A DNA stretch of 64,000 bases. It comes from Streptomyces sp. NBC_00683. GTDB taxonomy: Bacteria > Actinomycetota > Actinomycetes > Streptomycetales > Streptomycetaceae. Location of the stretch: NCBI RefSeq assembly GCF_036226745.1, contig NZ_CP109013.1, forward strand, positions 372,001-436,000. The letters run 5' to 3'. The notes below the pieces were generated by a model, which saw only the letters and a program-made list of their open reading frames with translations, was not told the origin of the DNA and did no database searches. Position numbers and translations under genes: made by a program. This document shows, piece by piece, positions 50,211 through 59,513 of the stretch (the stretch's first letter is position 1; each line of letters starts with the position of its first letter).

Positions 50211-51296
50211 ATGACGCACATGACTCGTGTCAGGGCCTCCTCCACCGCCCTGGCCGCTGCCCTCCTCGTCGGCCTGGCTGCCCCCGCCGCCACCGCCGCC
50301 GGCCACTCCCCCGCCGGCCACGAGCGCTCTTCCCACACGCGCATCCCGTTCAGCGCCGCCGAGGTGACGGCGAACAAGGACGGCTCGTTCACCGTGGAGT
50401 GGACGGCCCCCGGTGTCCGTCAGGTCGCCGTCCGCGCGGACGGCCGCACCGTCGCCACCGGCGGCTCGACGGGCCGAGTCACGGTGCGCGGGCTGCCCGC
50501 CAAGGACCGCCAGTGGTTCGATCTCGTCCCCTCGCGCGGCGGTTCCCTGCACCTCGCCGACCGGCTCATACAGCTCGAGGGCACCGTCAACTTCCGTGAC
50601 GCGGGCGGCTACCGCACCGCGGACGGGCACTGGGTGAAGATGGGCGAGATCTATCGGTCCGACGCCCTCGACAAGCTCACCGCCGCGGACCTCGCCAAGC
50701 TCCGGCGCCTGTCCATCCGTACGGTCTTCGACCTGCGCATGGAGTCGGAACGCGGCGCCGCCCCCGACCGCGTCCCCACGGGCGCCACCCACGTCGTCGC
50801 CGACGTGCTGGCCGGCTCTCCGGGCTTCACCACCATGCCGACGACCGCCGCAGAGGCGACCGCGATGATGGTCGAGGGCGAGAAGTTCATGGTCAGCGGC
50901 GACACCGCCACGTCGGCCTACCGCACGGTGTTCTCCGGAATCGCGGACGACGACGCGCGCGGCGTCCTGTTCCACTGCACCGCGGGCAAGGACCGTACCG
51001 GCTGGGCGAACGCCGCCCTCCTCACCGCGCTGGGCGTGCCCCGCAACACGGTGATGGCGGACTACCTCGCCTCCAACGACTACCGTGCCGAAGCCAATGC
51101 GGCAGCACTCGCATCCATGCCGCCGCAGCAGGCGGAGGTCTACAAGCCGCTGCTGGACGTCCGCGCCGAGTATCTCAACTCGGGTTTCCAGGAGGTCACC
51201 CGGACGTTCGGTTCCTTCCGGACCTACGAGCAGCGAGCGCTCGGTCTGAGCAGCAAGGACCTGCACGACCTGAAGCGGGACCTGCTGATCGGCTGA
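50211..51296 (+). CDS. Secreted protein tyrosine phosphatase (DUF2012/Y_phosphatase3)
   Basis: A 361-residue exported phosphatase. Signal peptide residues 1-30 (SSTALAAALLVGLAAPAATA-AG). A fibronectin-like beta region follows (about 45-110: SFTVEWTAPGVRQVAVR), then NFRDAGGYRTADGHWVKMGE, IYRSDALDKLTAADLAKL and FHCTAGKDRTGWANAALLTA, the CX5R P-loop with HCTAGKDRTG (Cys near 259). This is the Y_phosphatase3 (LipA/MptpB-like) family, active on phosphotyrosine or phosphoinositides. ATG 50211; a second is at 50220. Confidence 0.92.
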   Translation: MTHMTRVRASSTALAAALLVGLAAPAATAAGHSPAGHERSSHTRIPFSAAEVTANKDGSFTVEWTAPGVRQVAVRADGRTVATGGSTGRVTVRGLPAKDRQWFDLVPSRGGSLHLADRLIQLEGTVNFRDAGGYRTADGHWVKMGEIYRSDALDKLTAADLAKLRRLSIRTVFDLRMESERGAAPDRVPTGATHVVADVLAGSPGFTTMPTTAAEATAMMVEGEKFMVSGDTATSAYRTVFSGIADDDARGVLFHCTAGKDRTGWANAALLTALGVPRNTVMADYLASNDYRAEANAAALASMPPQQAEVYKPLLDVRAEYLNSGFQEVTRTFGSFRTYEQRALGLSSKDLHDLKRDLLIG

Positions 51297-51316
51297 TCCT
51301 CCGGGCGCCCGGACGT

Positions 51317-51338
51317 CGGTCCGGTCCTGCCCGGACCG
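51317..51338 (+). terminator. Hairpin after the tyrosine phosphatase gene
   Basis: CGGTCCGG and CCGGACCG form a perfect 8-bp stem with a 6-base loop, 20 bases past the stop. A partly duplicated copy of the same motif follows directly (about 51341-51366). Confidence 0.55.
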
Positions 51339-51468
51339 GTCCGTCGCCCGGATGTCGGTCCGGTCCCGTCCGGCGTTTCGGCGTGCGCGGCAGCTCCTTC
51401 GTGGGCGACGGTGGACCCGCCCCGGTGTCTGCGGGCCACCGCACCCCCGTACTTCTGAGGAGCTTCCC

Positions 51469-51900
51469 ATGAACCTGACCATCGAGGTCATCCCCGTCCC
51501 TGTCACCGACATGGACCGCGCGAAGGAGTTCTACACCGACAAGGCCGGCTTCAAGCTGGACCTCGACGACGAGGTCGCCCCGGGCATGCGCATCATCCAG
51601 CTGACCCCGCCCGGCTCACGCTGTTCGATCGCGATGCTCGAAGGGATGCCCGCCGCGCCCGGTATGAAGCAGATGACTCCGGGCGCACTGCAGGGCATTC
51701 AGCTCTGCGTCACGGACATCGAGGCGGCGCGCGAGGGCATGGTGAAGCGGGGCGTGGACGTCTCCCCCATCCGCCACGTCGGCGCGACGGGCTGGGAGGA
51801 CGGCAAGGGCGACACCTGGAACTCGTTCATGTCGTTCGAGGACCCGGACGGCAACGGCTGGGTGGTCCAGGAGGCCCCCTCGGAGCTCTCGGAGCGCTGA
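51469..51900 (+). CDS. VOC family protein (glyoxalase-like)
   Basis: A 143-residue VOC protein. TIEVIPVPVTDMDRAKEFYT is the first module start, GIQLCVTDIEAAREGMVKRG the second, and SFEDPDGNGWVVQEAP the closing strand with the Glu metal-ligand position (WVVQE). It is unrelated to the 5861/7944 pair beyond the fold. GAGGAG lies 6 bases before ATG 51469. Substrate unknown; such proteins protect against antibiotics, glyoxals or dioxygenase substrates. Confidence 0.92.
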   Translation: MNLTIEVIPVPVTDMDRAKEFYTDKAGFKLDLDDEVAPGMRIIQLTPPGSRCSIAMLEGMPAAPGMKQMTPGALQGIQLCVTDIEAAREGMVKRGVDVSPIRHVGATGWEDGKGDTWNSFMSFEDPDGNGWVVQEAPSELSER

Positions 51901-51969
51901 CCGGCAACCTTTCGGGCATCGGCGACCACTGTCTTCCTGTCAGCCGTCGGCCAGGAAGAAGGAACTCGT

Positions 51970-53172
51970 ATGCGTGTCGTCAGCATGTCCACGGTGGTGG
52001 TGCTGAGTGCCGTGCTCTCGGCGGTGGCGGTACCCGCTGAGGCTGCCACCGCCTCGTCGGCCATCGTCGTGGCCGTGGACGGGGACGATTCCGCCGCCGG
52101 TACCCTCGACCACCCCCTGCGGACCATCCAGAAGGCCGTGGACAAGGCGCGCCCCGGTGACACCATCGCCATCCGGGGCGGCACCTACGCGCTGGTGGAC
52201 AACATCACCATCACCACCTCGGGTGAGGCGTCCCTGCCGATCTCCCTGGGCGCGTACCAAGGTGAACGGGTCGTCATCGACGGGGAGCAGCTGCCCGCGT
52301 CCCACACACCGGTCGGCGGCAGCATCCCGCGCGCCGAGCGCGGTGCCATCCACCAGGAGGCGTCCCACTGGCGGGTATCGGGCCTGGAGATCGTCAACGG
52401 TCCGTACGGCTACTACTGCGACGGCTGCGACAACAACGTCTTCTCCCGGCTCACCACCCGCGACAACTACGAGACCGGCTTCCAGCTGCAGGGGGACTCC
52501 AGCGACAACCAGATCCTCGACCTCGACAGCTACGGCAACCGCGACCCGCGGAAGAACGGCGAGAGCGCGGACGGCCTGGGCATCAAGGAGGGCAGCGGAA
52601 CGGGCAACGTCGTGCGCGGCGCGCGACTGTGGAACAACGTCGACGACGGCTTCGACGCCTGGAAGTTCGCGTCCCCGATCCTGATCGACAGCACGATCGT
52701 CCACGGAAACGGGTTCAACCGCTGGGACTTCCCCGACTTCGCCGGCGACGGCAACGGCTTCAAGCTCGGCGGCGGAACGCCGGCGCCGGCGATGGGGCAC
52801 ACGCTGCGCAACTCGTTCGCCTTCAAGAACGCGAAGCACGGGATCACCGACAACGGAAATCCGGGCGCCCTCGCCCTGACCGGCAACACCACGTTCCGCA
52901 ACAGCGGCACAGGCTTCGACGCCGACACCTCCGGAGCGGTCGCCGTACTCACCCGCAACCTGTCCGTCGCCGACGGCAAGGCCGCCGCCCTCGGTACGGG
53001 AACCGTCGCCGACGGCAACTCATGGAACCTCGGCGGTACGTGGAACGAGGCTTCGGTCCTGAGCACGGACACGGGCGCCGTCACCGGGGCACGCGCGGCC
53101 GACGGCTCCGTCCCCTCCGCACCGGACCTGTTCGTACCCCGCAACGGCGCCGCCGTGGGTGCCCGGATGTGA
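51970..53172 (+). CDS. Secreted right-handed beta-helix protein, pectate lyase PL9-like
   Basis: A 400-residue exported protein. Signal peptide residues 1-25 (STVVVLSAVLSAVAVPAEA-AT). GTLDHPLRTIQKAVDKARPG and DTIAIRGGTY are the usual PL9/DUF1565 entry to the beta-helix, SGLEIVNGPYGYYCDGCDNN and TTRDNYETGFQLQG the middle coils, and NVDDGFDAWKFASPILIDST with GNGFNRWDFPDFAGDGNGF, KLGGG the Ca/catalytic zone of PL9 lyases. It may cleave pectate or a related uronate polymer. ATG 51970 has AGGAAGAAGGAA upstream. Confidence 0.92.
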   Translation: MRVVSMSTVVVLSAVLSAVAVPAEAATASSAIVVAVDGDDSAAGTLDHPLRTIQKAVDKARPGDTIAIRGGTYALVDNITITTSGEASLPISLGAYQGERVVIDGEQLPASHTPVGGSIPRAERGAIHQEASHWRVSGLEIVNGPYGYYCDGCDNNVFSRLTTRDNYETGFQLQGDSSDNQILDLDSYGNRDPRKNGESADGLGIKEGSGTGNVVRGARLWNNVDDGFDAWKFASPILIDSTIVHGNGFNRWDFPDFAGDGNGFKLGGGTPAPAMGHTLRNSFAFKNAKHGITDNGNPGALALTGNTTFRNSGTGFDADTSGAVAVLTRNLSVADGKAAALGTGTVADGNSWNLGGTWNEASVLSTDTGAVTGARAADGSVPSAPDLFVPRNGAAVGARM

Positions 53173-53203
53173 CGGGCCCGGGCGGGAGTACGTCAGGACT
53201 CTC

Positions 53204-53647
53204 TCAGGACGCCTCCACCGCGGCCTTGATCCGCTGTCCGAACGCGGGGGCGTCCTTTCGTGCCGCGGCAACGGCGAGGCCGACCAGGAGCTTGCCCACG
53301 CGGTGGCCCTCGAGGTCGTTGAAGATGCGCACCCTGGTCCGGCCGTCCGCGAGGGACTCGAGGTCGTAGCCGCCCTCGCGGGCCGTCACGAGGTTGCTGG
53401 ACATCTCGTTCCACCGGATCCGGGTCGGTGCGACGAGCTCGCTGATCCGGAACTCCCTCCGGGTCGTCATGCCGGCGTCCTTCACCGTGCTGCGGAACAC
53501 GGTGCCCACGGCGGTCGGACCGGCCGGGGTCTTGGAGATTTCCTGCACACGCGGGCTGAACTTCCTGTCGTTCTCGCCGTCTGCGAGAAAGGCGAAAACC
53601 TCTTCGACAGGGCGGTCGATCTCGACCGTCGCCTCGAACTGGGCCAT
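53204..53647 (-). CDS. SRPBCC family protein (polyketide cyclase/START-like)
   Basis: A 147-residue helix-grip protein. QFEATVEIDRPVEEVFAFLA, DGENDRKFSPRVQEI is the standard START/SRPBCC opening, GTVFRSTVKDAGMTTRREF the central strand, and DLEGHRVGKLLVGLAVAAAR the long C-terminal helix that lids a hydrophobic ligand cavity. ATG 53647 has GAGGAG 6 bases upstream. It runs convergent to the pectate-lyase-like gene; the ligand is unknown. Confidence 0.92.
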   Translation of the reverse strand: MAQFEATVEIDRPVEEVFAFLADGENDRKFSPRVQEISKTPAGPTAVGTVFRSTVKDAGMTTRREFRISELVAPTRIRWNEMSSNLVTAREGGYDLESLADGRTRVRIFNDLEGHRVGKLLVGLAVAAARKDAPAFGQRIKAAVEAS

Positions 53648-54206
53648 GGGTTTCTCCTCGTGCCTGGCGGGCGCAGTGCCCTGGGGACATCGCTGGGGCG
53701 CACCCCGGTGCATGGTGCCTCTCAGCATCCTCGCTCCGCGAACGCTGGGCGGCCGGTCCGGCATGCCCGGCCGGAGCAAGATGCCGGAACGGCGGCCCGC
53801 ATCGGCTGAGGGGCCGGTCGGGGGCAGGTACTGCAAATGGGTGACCACGACGGTATGTGCAGCATCGCATCCGGCGGACTGAGAGCCCCGCCCACTCGCC
53901 GGGTCACGCGGGTTCCCTGCCGACCGCTCCGCGCAGGATGAGGGTCGGGCGACGGCGAACCACGCATCGGACGAATACCCGGCGCGGTTCCCCTGCGTCC
54001 TGTGTTCCGCACTTCTGACGACAGGTCAGTTTCCCTTCCGCGTCGGGTGACCTGTGGCGGCGCATGCCCGAGTGAACGTGCACTGCCCACCCGCAAAGCC
54101 GCAGGCGCGATCCGGGCGACGACAGGACGGCCGTCGATCCCGACGACCTCATGGCGCGGCCCGGCGGACATGGGGTTCCGCCGGGCCGCCCGCTGCGGGC
54201 TGTGGA
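53648..54206. other. Intergenic, no gene recognised
   Basis: 559 bases between the SRPBCC gene and the end of the FG-GAP gene. Long frames here are antisense or compositionally odd (Arg/Pro-rich), with no family resemblance on either strand. No hairpin stands out. Confidence 0.5.
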
Positions 54207-55697
54207 CTACTCGTCGATCGCGGCCGCGTACGCGGCGTCCACGGCCGGTGCGCCGAGCGAGCCGGCTCCGTACGTCCACGATCCGGCGGCGGTGATCCCG
54301 CCGGATCCTGCCGAGAGCACCCACACCACGCCGTCGCCCGTGTTCTCACCGGGGGCGGAGGCCAGCAGACCGAAGCGGCCATCCCCGTTCGGGTCGCTCA
54401 GCCTGACCTGGCCGCCCCAGCGGTCTCCCTTCTCCGCCGCGCCCGGTACCTGGGCCGAGTTCTGGTCCCACGAGGCGGCGCCGGTGGCGATCAGGCCTGC
54501 GGCGGCTCCCCGGAGCACCCACACCGCTCCCGCGTCCGCGACCGTGCCGATGTCCTCGCCGGCCGCGCCCACAGCCACATCCGCGTAGCCGTCGCCGTTG
54601 GTGTCGGCCACGGACAGATCGGTGCCCCAGCCGTCACCGCGCTCGGCGGTTCCGGGCACGCCGGCCGAGTCCTGCGTCCACCACTGCGGCGGGCTGCCCG
54701 CTCCGTCGACGCCGAGCGGGCCGTCCGGGCTGCCGTAGTAGACACCGACCAGGCCACCGCTCAGGGTCTCGCCGCCGTCGTCGGGGCTGTTCGGCTCGCC
54801 GGTGACGAGGTCGTCGTAGCCGTCGTTGTCGATGTCGCCGGACGCGGCGACCGGGCCTCCGCGCATGTCGCGCTCGTACACCAGTCCCTCGTCCTGGCCC
54901 GAGAAGAAGGACGACCAGCCGTAGCCGGGCTCGGCTCCCCCCGTGACTCCGGAGACGATGAGGTCGGCGAGACCGTTGTTGTCGTAGTCGCCCGTGGTCA
55001 GGGACTTGGGCAGGATCTGCCGTTCCTGCGCCCGCGCGGCGGGGCGGCTCCGCTCGGTGCGTCGCAAGGGCGCCGTCCCGGCCTTGGACGCCGTGTCGTA
55101 CGCGTACAGGTGGAGCTCGTCGCGATCCAGTACGGCCAGGTGGTCACCCGGGATGTCGGGGCTGAAGCGAGCCGCGGCGAGGGCGCTGCCGAACTTCTTC
55201 CCGGCGGTGGGCACGGTGGGATCCAGCCAGTCGCTCGCGGCACCGGTCAGCCCTTTCGGGGAACCCCACAGGACGGTGAGGCGACCTGCGTCGGCGGCGG
55301 CTGCGAGGTCCTCCCCCGGGGTGCCGACGATCGCGTCGTCGTAGCCGTCCGCGTCGAGGTCACCGGTCGCCAGGGCCGCGCCGAAACGGTCACCTGTCTC
55401 TGCGGATCCGGCGACTCCGGACGTGGACTGGCTGATGAGCGCGGCACGGCTCGTACCGATACCGGTGGACGCGCCGTACTGCACGGTCACGTATCCCGCA
55501 CTCTTCTTCCCGCTGACGGTCCCACCGGGAGCGCCGATGAGCACGTCCTCGTAGCCGTCGCCGTTGAAGTCGCTGTTGCGGTCACTTGCGTGCGTTCCGC
55601 CGGGGGTACCGGCGTAGGCAGTAGGTGCGGCGATGACCACTCCGGCCGAGAGGAGAACTGCGGCCGCGGCAACGGCGGCCGAACGGTGTGTGCGCAC
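54207..55697 (-). CDS. Secreted FG-GAP (integrin-alpha-like) repeat protein
   Basis: A 496-residue exported seven-bladed propeller. Signal peptide residues 1-29 (AAVAAAAVLLSAGVVIAAPT-AYA). Calcium-binding FG-GAP loops recur: DFNGDGYEDVLIGAPGG, DLDADGYDDAIVGTPGED, DYDNNGLADLIVSG, DIDNDGYDDLVTGEPN, DTNGDGYADVAVGAAGED and DPNGDGRFGLLASAPGEN, each DxDxDGxxDxxxG. GDRFGAAL and GDGWGTDL alternate between them. Proteins of this type bind ligands or cells rather than catalyse. The start is GTG 55697. Confidence 0.93.
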   Translation of the reverse strand: MRTHRSAAVAAAAVLLSAGVVIAAPTAYAGTPGGTHASDRNSDFNGDGYEDVLIGAPGGTVSGKKSAGYVTVQYGASTGIGTSRAALISQSTSGVAGSAETGDRFGAALATGDLDADGYDDAIVGTPGEDLAAAADAGRLTVLWGSPKGLTGAASDWLDPTVPTAGKKFGSALAAARFSPDIPGDHLAVLDRDELHLYAYDTASKAGTAPLRRTERSRPAARAQERQILPKSLTTGDYDNNGLADLIVSGVTGGAEPGYGWSSFFSGQDEGLVYERDMRGGPVAASGDIDNDGYDDLVTGEPNSPDDGGETLSGGLVGVYYGSPDGPLGVDGAGSPPQWWTQDSAGVPGTAERGDGWGTDLSVADTNGDGYADVAVGAAGEDIGTVADAGAVWVLRGAAAGLIATGAASWDQNSAQVPGAAEKGDRWGGQVRLSDPNGDGRFGLLASAPGENTGDGVVWVLSAGSGGITAAGSWTYGAGSLGAPAVDAAYAAAIDE

Positions 55698-55856
55698 GAG
55701 CGGCTCCTTGACTCAAGGACGACCGGGCAGACGCCGGGGGGATGTCCGGAAAGGGCCCGTTCCTTCCTGGCGTCCTGTTTGACCGCGCGTGAGGCAGAAG
55801 GGTTGTACGGCGAGGCCCTCGCATGTCGCCGGGACCGGCCTCGCCGTTCGGAGAGG

Positions 55857-56792
55857 TCAGTGCGCGATGTTGTCGATCAGCTCGCGTGCGCCCTGACGCA
55901 GCAGGGCGACGGCCACGGAGGTGCCGAGGGTCGCCGCGTCGAGGGGTCCTGCCCACTCGTGCGCGTTGAGCACCGTCTTGCCGTCGGGGGTGAACACACA
56001 GGCGCGAAGGGAGAGATCGCCGTTGCGGTGGGCCGTGGCGTAGCCCGCGATCGGCGAGTTGCAGTGGCCCTGCAGGACGTGGAGGAACATCCGCTCCGCC
56101 GTGGTCTCCCGGTAGGTGTCGGGATGGTTGAGTCCGCTGACCGCGTCGATGGTGGCGGTGTCGTCCTCCCGGCACTGCAGGGCGAGGACTCCGGCGCCGA
56201 TCGGGGGGCACATGGCGTCGGCTGTGAGGATCTCGGTGATCACGTCGGCGCGGTCGATGCGCCGGAGTCCGGAGACGGCCAGGAGGAGGGCATCTGCCTC
56301 GCCTGCGGCGAGCTTGGCGAGACGCCGGTTGGCGTTGCCCCGGAAGGGCACGCAGTCCAGGTGGGGGTGTGAGGCGGCGAGTTGGGCGACACGGCGCACG
56401 GAGGAGGTGCCGATCCTCGTTCCGGGCGGGAGCTGCCCGAGGGTGAGTCCCCCCGGGTGGACGAGGGCGTCGCGGATGTCGTCCCGTTCGAGGAAGGCGG
56501 CGAACGTCGTACCGGCCGGCAGCGGCCGGTCGGCGGGGACGTCCTTGACACAGTGCACGGCGAGGTCCGCCTCGCCTGCGAGCAGAGCGGCGTCGACCTC
56601 CTTGGTGAAGGCACCCTTGCCTTCGACCAGGGCGAGATCGCCCATCCACTTGTCGCCCGTCGTCCTGACCGGGATCACCTCGGTGACGGTGGCGGGATGG
56701 AGCGCCGCCAGTTCGGTCCGGACGCGTTCGACCTGGGCCAGGGCCATGGGTGAGTCGCGGGAGACGATGCGGATCAGCTCAGGGGCGGACAT
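55857..56792 (-). CDS. hemC: Hydroxymethylbilane synthase (porphobilinogen deaminase) paralogue
   Basis: A 311-residue HemC converting four porphobilinogens to hydroxymethylbilane. [15 protein letters not shown] carries the catalytic Asp of [15 protein letters not shown] and [12 protein letters not shown] the substrate Arg residues, and [13 protein letters not shown] the Cys that holds the dipyrromethane cofactor. The Cys loop differs from the usual LEGGCxxPIG, hinting at a paralogue. It stands alone: no hemA, hemD or hemB gene adjoins, so the main heme operon probably lies elsewhere. ATG 56792. Confidence 0.92.
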   Translation of the reverse strand: MSAPELIRIVSRDSPMALAQVERVRTELAALHPATVTEVIPVRTTGDKWMGDLALVEGKGAFTKEVDAALLAGEADLAVHCVKDVPADRPLPAGTTFAAFLERDDIRDALVHPGGLTLGQLPPGTRIGTSSVRRVAQLAASHPHLDCVPFRGNANRRLAKLAAGEADALLLAVSGLRRIDRADVITEILTADAMCPPIGAGVLALQCREDDTATIDAVSGLNHPDTYRETTAERMFLHVLQGHCNSPIAGYATAHRNGDLSLRACVFTPDGKTVLNAHEWAGPLDAATLGTSVAVALLRQGARELIDNIAH

Positions 56793-57168
56793 GCCGTTCA
56801 CGATAGTGCGCCGGACTGGAGTCGCGATGGTCCGCCGCAGGAACACCGGCCAGGAGTACGGGCTTCTCGTGGAAACGGACGGAACGTCAGGCGATTTCCG
56901 GCCGCTTTGAAACGGCGACCCGGGCACCGTCGTTGCGTGCCTGCACGCCCGGAAGGCCGTCGGTGGTGCTCACGGTCGATCCCTGTCGGCCATCTGACCA
57001 GGGAGACTTCACGTCGTGGCGCGGCACACACCCGTGACCGCGCACGCTTCGGCGCCGGAAAGTCGGGCGGAGCCGGCGCACCGCAGCCGCTCTATCTGGC
57101 CGATTCACCTCCGTACGCCGCCGCCTCACTCCCCCGAGGACTGTCAGCCCCACGACGAGGTCCCTAGC
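56793..57168. other. Divergent intergenic region, hemC and DUF574
   Basis: 376 bases that must hold promoters for hemC (leftward) and the methyltransferase (rightward). I see no gene and no notable dyad. Confidence 0.5.
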
Positions 57169-58035
57169 ATGACCCCTCACGGCTACGAAAATTCCTTCTT
57201 TGACCTGGCGAGGGGCTGGATGAGCAACGGGGACACCTCCATTCCGAAGAACATCGACGTGAACGTGCCGAGCGTGGCGCGGATGTACGACTACTACCTG
57301 GGCGGCAAGGACAACTACCCCGCCGACCGGGTTGCCTGCGAACAGCTCCTGGAGGTTGTTCCGAGCACCAAGGTCCTCGCCGTGAACAACCGGCGGTTCC
57401 TCCGGCGTGTGGTGCACCACCTGGCCTCCGAGTACGGGATCCGTCAGTTCATCGACCACGGATCCGGCCTGCCGACCCAGGACAACGTCCACCAGGTCGC
57501 CCAGCTCGTCGACCCCGAGGCCCGCGTCGTGTACATCGACAACGACCCCATCGTCCTGGCCCACGGCAAGGCGATACTCGAGGAGAACAGCCGGACTTCC
57601 GTCATCCAGGCGGACATGCGTGACACCGAAACGATCTTCGAGCACCCCGAGGTCACCCGCCTGATCGACTTCGACGAGCCCGTGGCCGCGCTGTTCGTGT
57701 CCGTGATGCACTGCATCCCCGATTCGGACGAACCCGCCGCGCTGGTACGCCGGGTCGCGGACCGGCTGGCTCCGGGGAGCTTCCTGGTGGTGTGCCAGCT
57801 CGTGAGCGAGGACGCCGCCACCCGCGACTTCGTCACGGACTTCATGGCGAAGAGCACGGGCAACCGGTGGGGGCGGGTCCGCCAGGAGGAGGACGTACAC
57901 GTCTTCCTGGAAGGGCTGGAGGTGCTGGAACCCGGCCTGGTGGAGGTGTCGACCTGGCGGCCCGACTCGGATCTGGCGCCGAAGCAGGAGACCCAGGAGT
58001 GGATCGAGTTCGGCGGCGTCGCCCGCAAGTGGTGA
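57169..58035 (+). CDS. SAM-dependent methyltransferase family (DUF574)
   Basis: A 288-residue protein of the actinobacterial DUF574 (Methyltransf_19) family. NVPSVARMYDYYLGGKDNYP is the invariant signature, IRQFIDHGSGLPTQDNVHQV the glycine-rich SAM loop, ARVVYIDNDPIVLAHGKAIL the acidic strand 2 and MHCIPDSDEPAALVRRVADR the motif IV-V area. The substrate is unknown for the whole family, which is greatly expanded in Streptomyces. ATG 57169. It precedes an XRE/DUF5753 regulator whose cluster it probably joins. Confidence 0.93.
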   Translation: MTPHGYENSFFDLARGWMSNGDTSIPKNIDVNVPSVARMYDYYLGGKDNYPADRVACEQLLEVVPSTKVLAVNNRRFLRRVVHHLASEYGIRQFIDHGSGLPTQDNVHQVAQLVDPEARVVYIDNDPIVLAHGKAILEENSRTSVIQADMRDTETIFEHPEVTRLIDFDEPVAALFVSVMHCIPDSDEPAALVRRVADRLAPGSFLVVCQLVSEDAATRDFVTDFMAKSTGNRWGRVRQEEDVHVFLEGLEVLEPGLVEVSTWRPDSDLAPKQETQEWIEFGGVARKW

Positions 58036-58071
58036 CGTGACGCGGTCGGCCCGCCGTTCCGCCGGCTCCGC

Positions 58072-58983
58072 TCAGGTGTAGCGCCTGAGCGCCTGCCCCA
58101 GCAGGTGCCGGCTCTCGACGGGGCTCGGGGACTGGGCACTGAGGGAGTCCAGGATCCACCGGTACTCGTCGGTGCTCTCCGGCTTGTTCACGGACGTGGC
58201 GTTGGTCAGGTGCTCGATGTAGGCGACGTCGGGGAGTCCGCTCATCGCGAACCGCAGGTACGTGATGCCGTTGCCGGGCGACGTGTGGGCGGTCACCTCG
58301 AAGGGGGCCACCTGCACGATCACATTGGGCAGCTCTGTCATCTCCAGCAGGTGGGCCAGCTGTTCACGCATCACGCGGGCGCCACCTGTGGGCCGCATCA
58401 GAACCGCTTCGTCCAGGAGCACCCAGAGCTTGGGCGCGTCACGACGGTGCAGCAGTTCCTGTCGCTTGAGACGCAGTTCGACGCGCCGCCTCGTCGTCTC
58501 CTCCGGCTCGATGGCGTGGCCCGAACGCACCACGGCGTAGGCGTAGTCAGCCGTCTGCAGGAGCCCCGGAATGTAATGCCCCTCGTAGGTCCGGATGGAC
58601 GCGGCTGCCTCTTCCAGACCCACCAGGGGCTCGAACCAGTCCGGCAGCACATCGGCGTAGCTGCGCCACCAGCCACGCTGTCCGGCCACGCGCACCAGTT
58701 CGACGAACTCGGTTGCCCGGTCCGGATCTGTGACTCCGTAGAGCGCCAGCAGGTCGACGGCATCGCGTTCCTTGCACGGGGAGTGCCCCGTCTCCATCCG
58801 GCTGATCTTCGCCGTGGAGCAGCGAATCCGGGCGGCGGCGTCATCGGGGGTGATGCCGGCCTCGCTCCGCATCCGTCGAAGCTGGGCACCCAGAACCAGA
58901 CGCAGGGCCGTGGGACTTGACGGCCCTGCGGCCGGTGCGGGTGCCGGCTTCCGTGAAGACTGCAGCGGTTCCATGCCGGGCAT
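58072..58983 (-). CDS. XRE family regulator with DUF5753 domain (WhiJ-like)
   Basis: A 303-residue regulator. LVLGAQLRRMRSEAGITPDD, AAARIRCSTAKISRMETGHS is the HTH (about residues 30-75). YEGHYIPGLLQTADYAYAVV starts DUF5753, with RLKRQELLHRRDAPKLWVLL, MREQLAHLLEMTELPNVIVQ and VAYIEHLTNATSVNKPEST as its later blocks. WhiJ-type proteins act with small DUF397 partners to control development and antibiotic production in Streptomyces. ATG 58983 has AGGAG 5 bases upstream. Confidence 0.93.
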   Translation of the reverse strand: MPGMEPLQSSRKPAPAPAAGPSSPTALRLVLGAQLRRMRSEAGITPDDAAARIRCSTAKISRMETGHSPCKERDAVDLLALYGVTDPDRATEFVELVRVAGQRGWWRSYADVLPDWFEPLVGLEEAAASIRTYEGHYIPGLLQTADYAYAVVRSGHAIEPEETTRRRVELRLKRQELLHRRDAPKLWVLLDEAVLMRPTGGARVMREQLAHLLEMTELPNVIVQVAPFEVTAHTSPGNGITYLRFAMSGLPDVAYIEHLTNATSVNKPESTDEYRWILDSLSAQSPSPVESRHLLGQALRRYT

Positions 58984-59071
58984 GCGGGCTCCTGAAGGCG
59001 GACGTCTCAACGCCAGTGTGCCATCAGGGAGTCCGGGAAGGACCGGGTCAGCACGAGAACTTGGCGTGCTT

Positions 59072-59308
59072 TCAGCCGATCACGCTGTCGAAGTCACCGT
59101 CCCTGACGCCTGCGAGGAAGGCTCGCACCTCGGCCTCGGTGTAGACGAGGGCGGGCCCTTGTGGATGCCTGGAGTTGCGTACAGCCACATCGCCGCCGGG
59201 CAGCAGCGCCATCTCGACGCAGTTTCCGCTGGGGTTGCTGTGATGGCTCTTCATCCAGGTCACATCGGTGAGGGAGTCGGCGGGAACGCCGTTGTCAATG
59301 TGCTGCAT
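59072..59308 (-). CDS. DUF397 protein (BldB-partner type)
   Basis: A 78-residue DUF397 protein. VTWMKSHHSNPSGNCVEMAL is the family core (W.kSs.S...g.CVEva), VAVRNSRHPQGPALVYTEAE the second strand (vrDSk.p.gp.l.ft..eW) and VRAFLAGVRDGDFD the end helix. ATG 59308 has AAGGAG 8 bases upstream. It is 88 bases upstream of the XRE/DUF5753 gene on the same strand, the usual toxin-antitoxin-like pairing of the family. Confidence 0.93.
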   Translation of the reverse strand: MQHIDNGVPADSLTDVTWMKSHHSNPSGNCVEMALLPGGDVAVRNSRHPQGPALVYTEAEVRAFLAGVRDGDFDSVIG

Positions 59309-59513
59309 GGGGTGCACTCCTTGTACGGCAGTTGCTCGGACCACTCCTGGCGCGCGGCCAGGGCCCGCACCGGGTGAACAGTTGTCCCCTGCTCACATCC
59401 GGGGGTGCAATTTCGGATGCAATTGCACGGAAGGGCGGACGGCGAGGATACTAGTGGGCGTCCGGCCACCTTGGCACCACCAATCGGCTTTCACCGGAGG
59501 GTGATCAGCGCTC

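Noticed and set aside
53722..54324. A 200-residue minus-strand frame between the SRPBCC and FG-GAP genes
   Set aside because: Arg/Pro-rich composition, no family motif, and its upstream part overlaps the FG-GAP gene in another frame.
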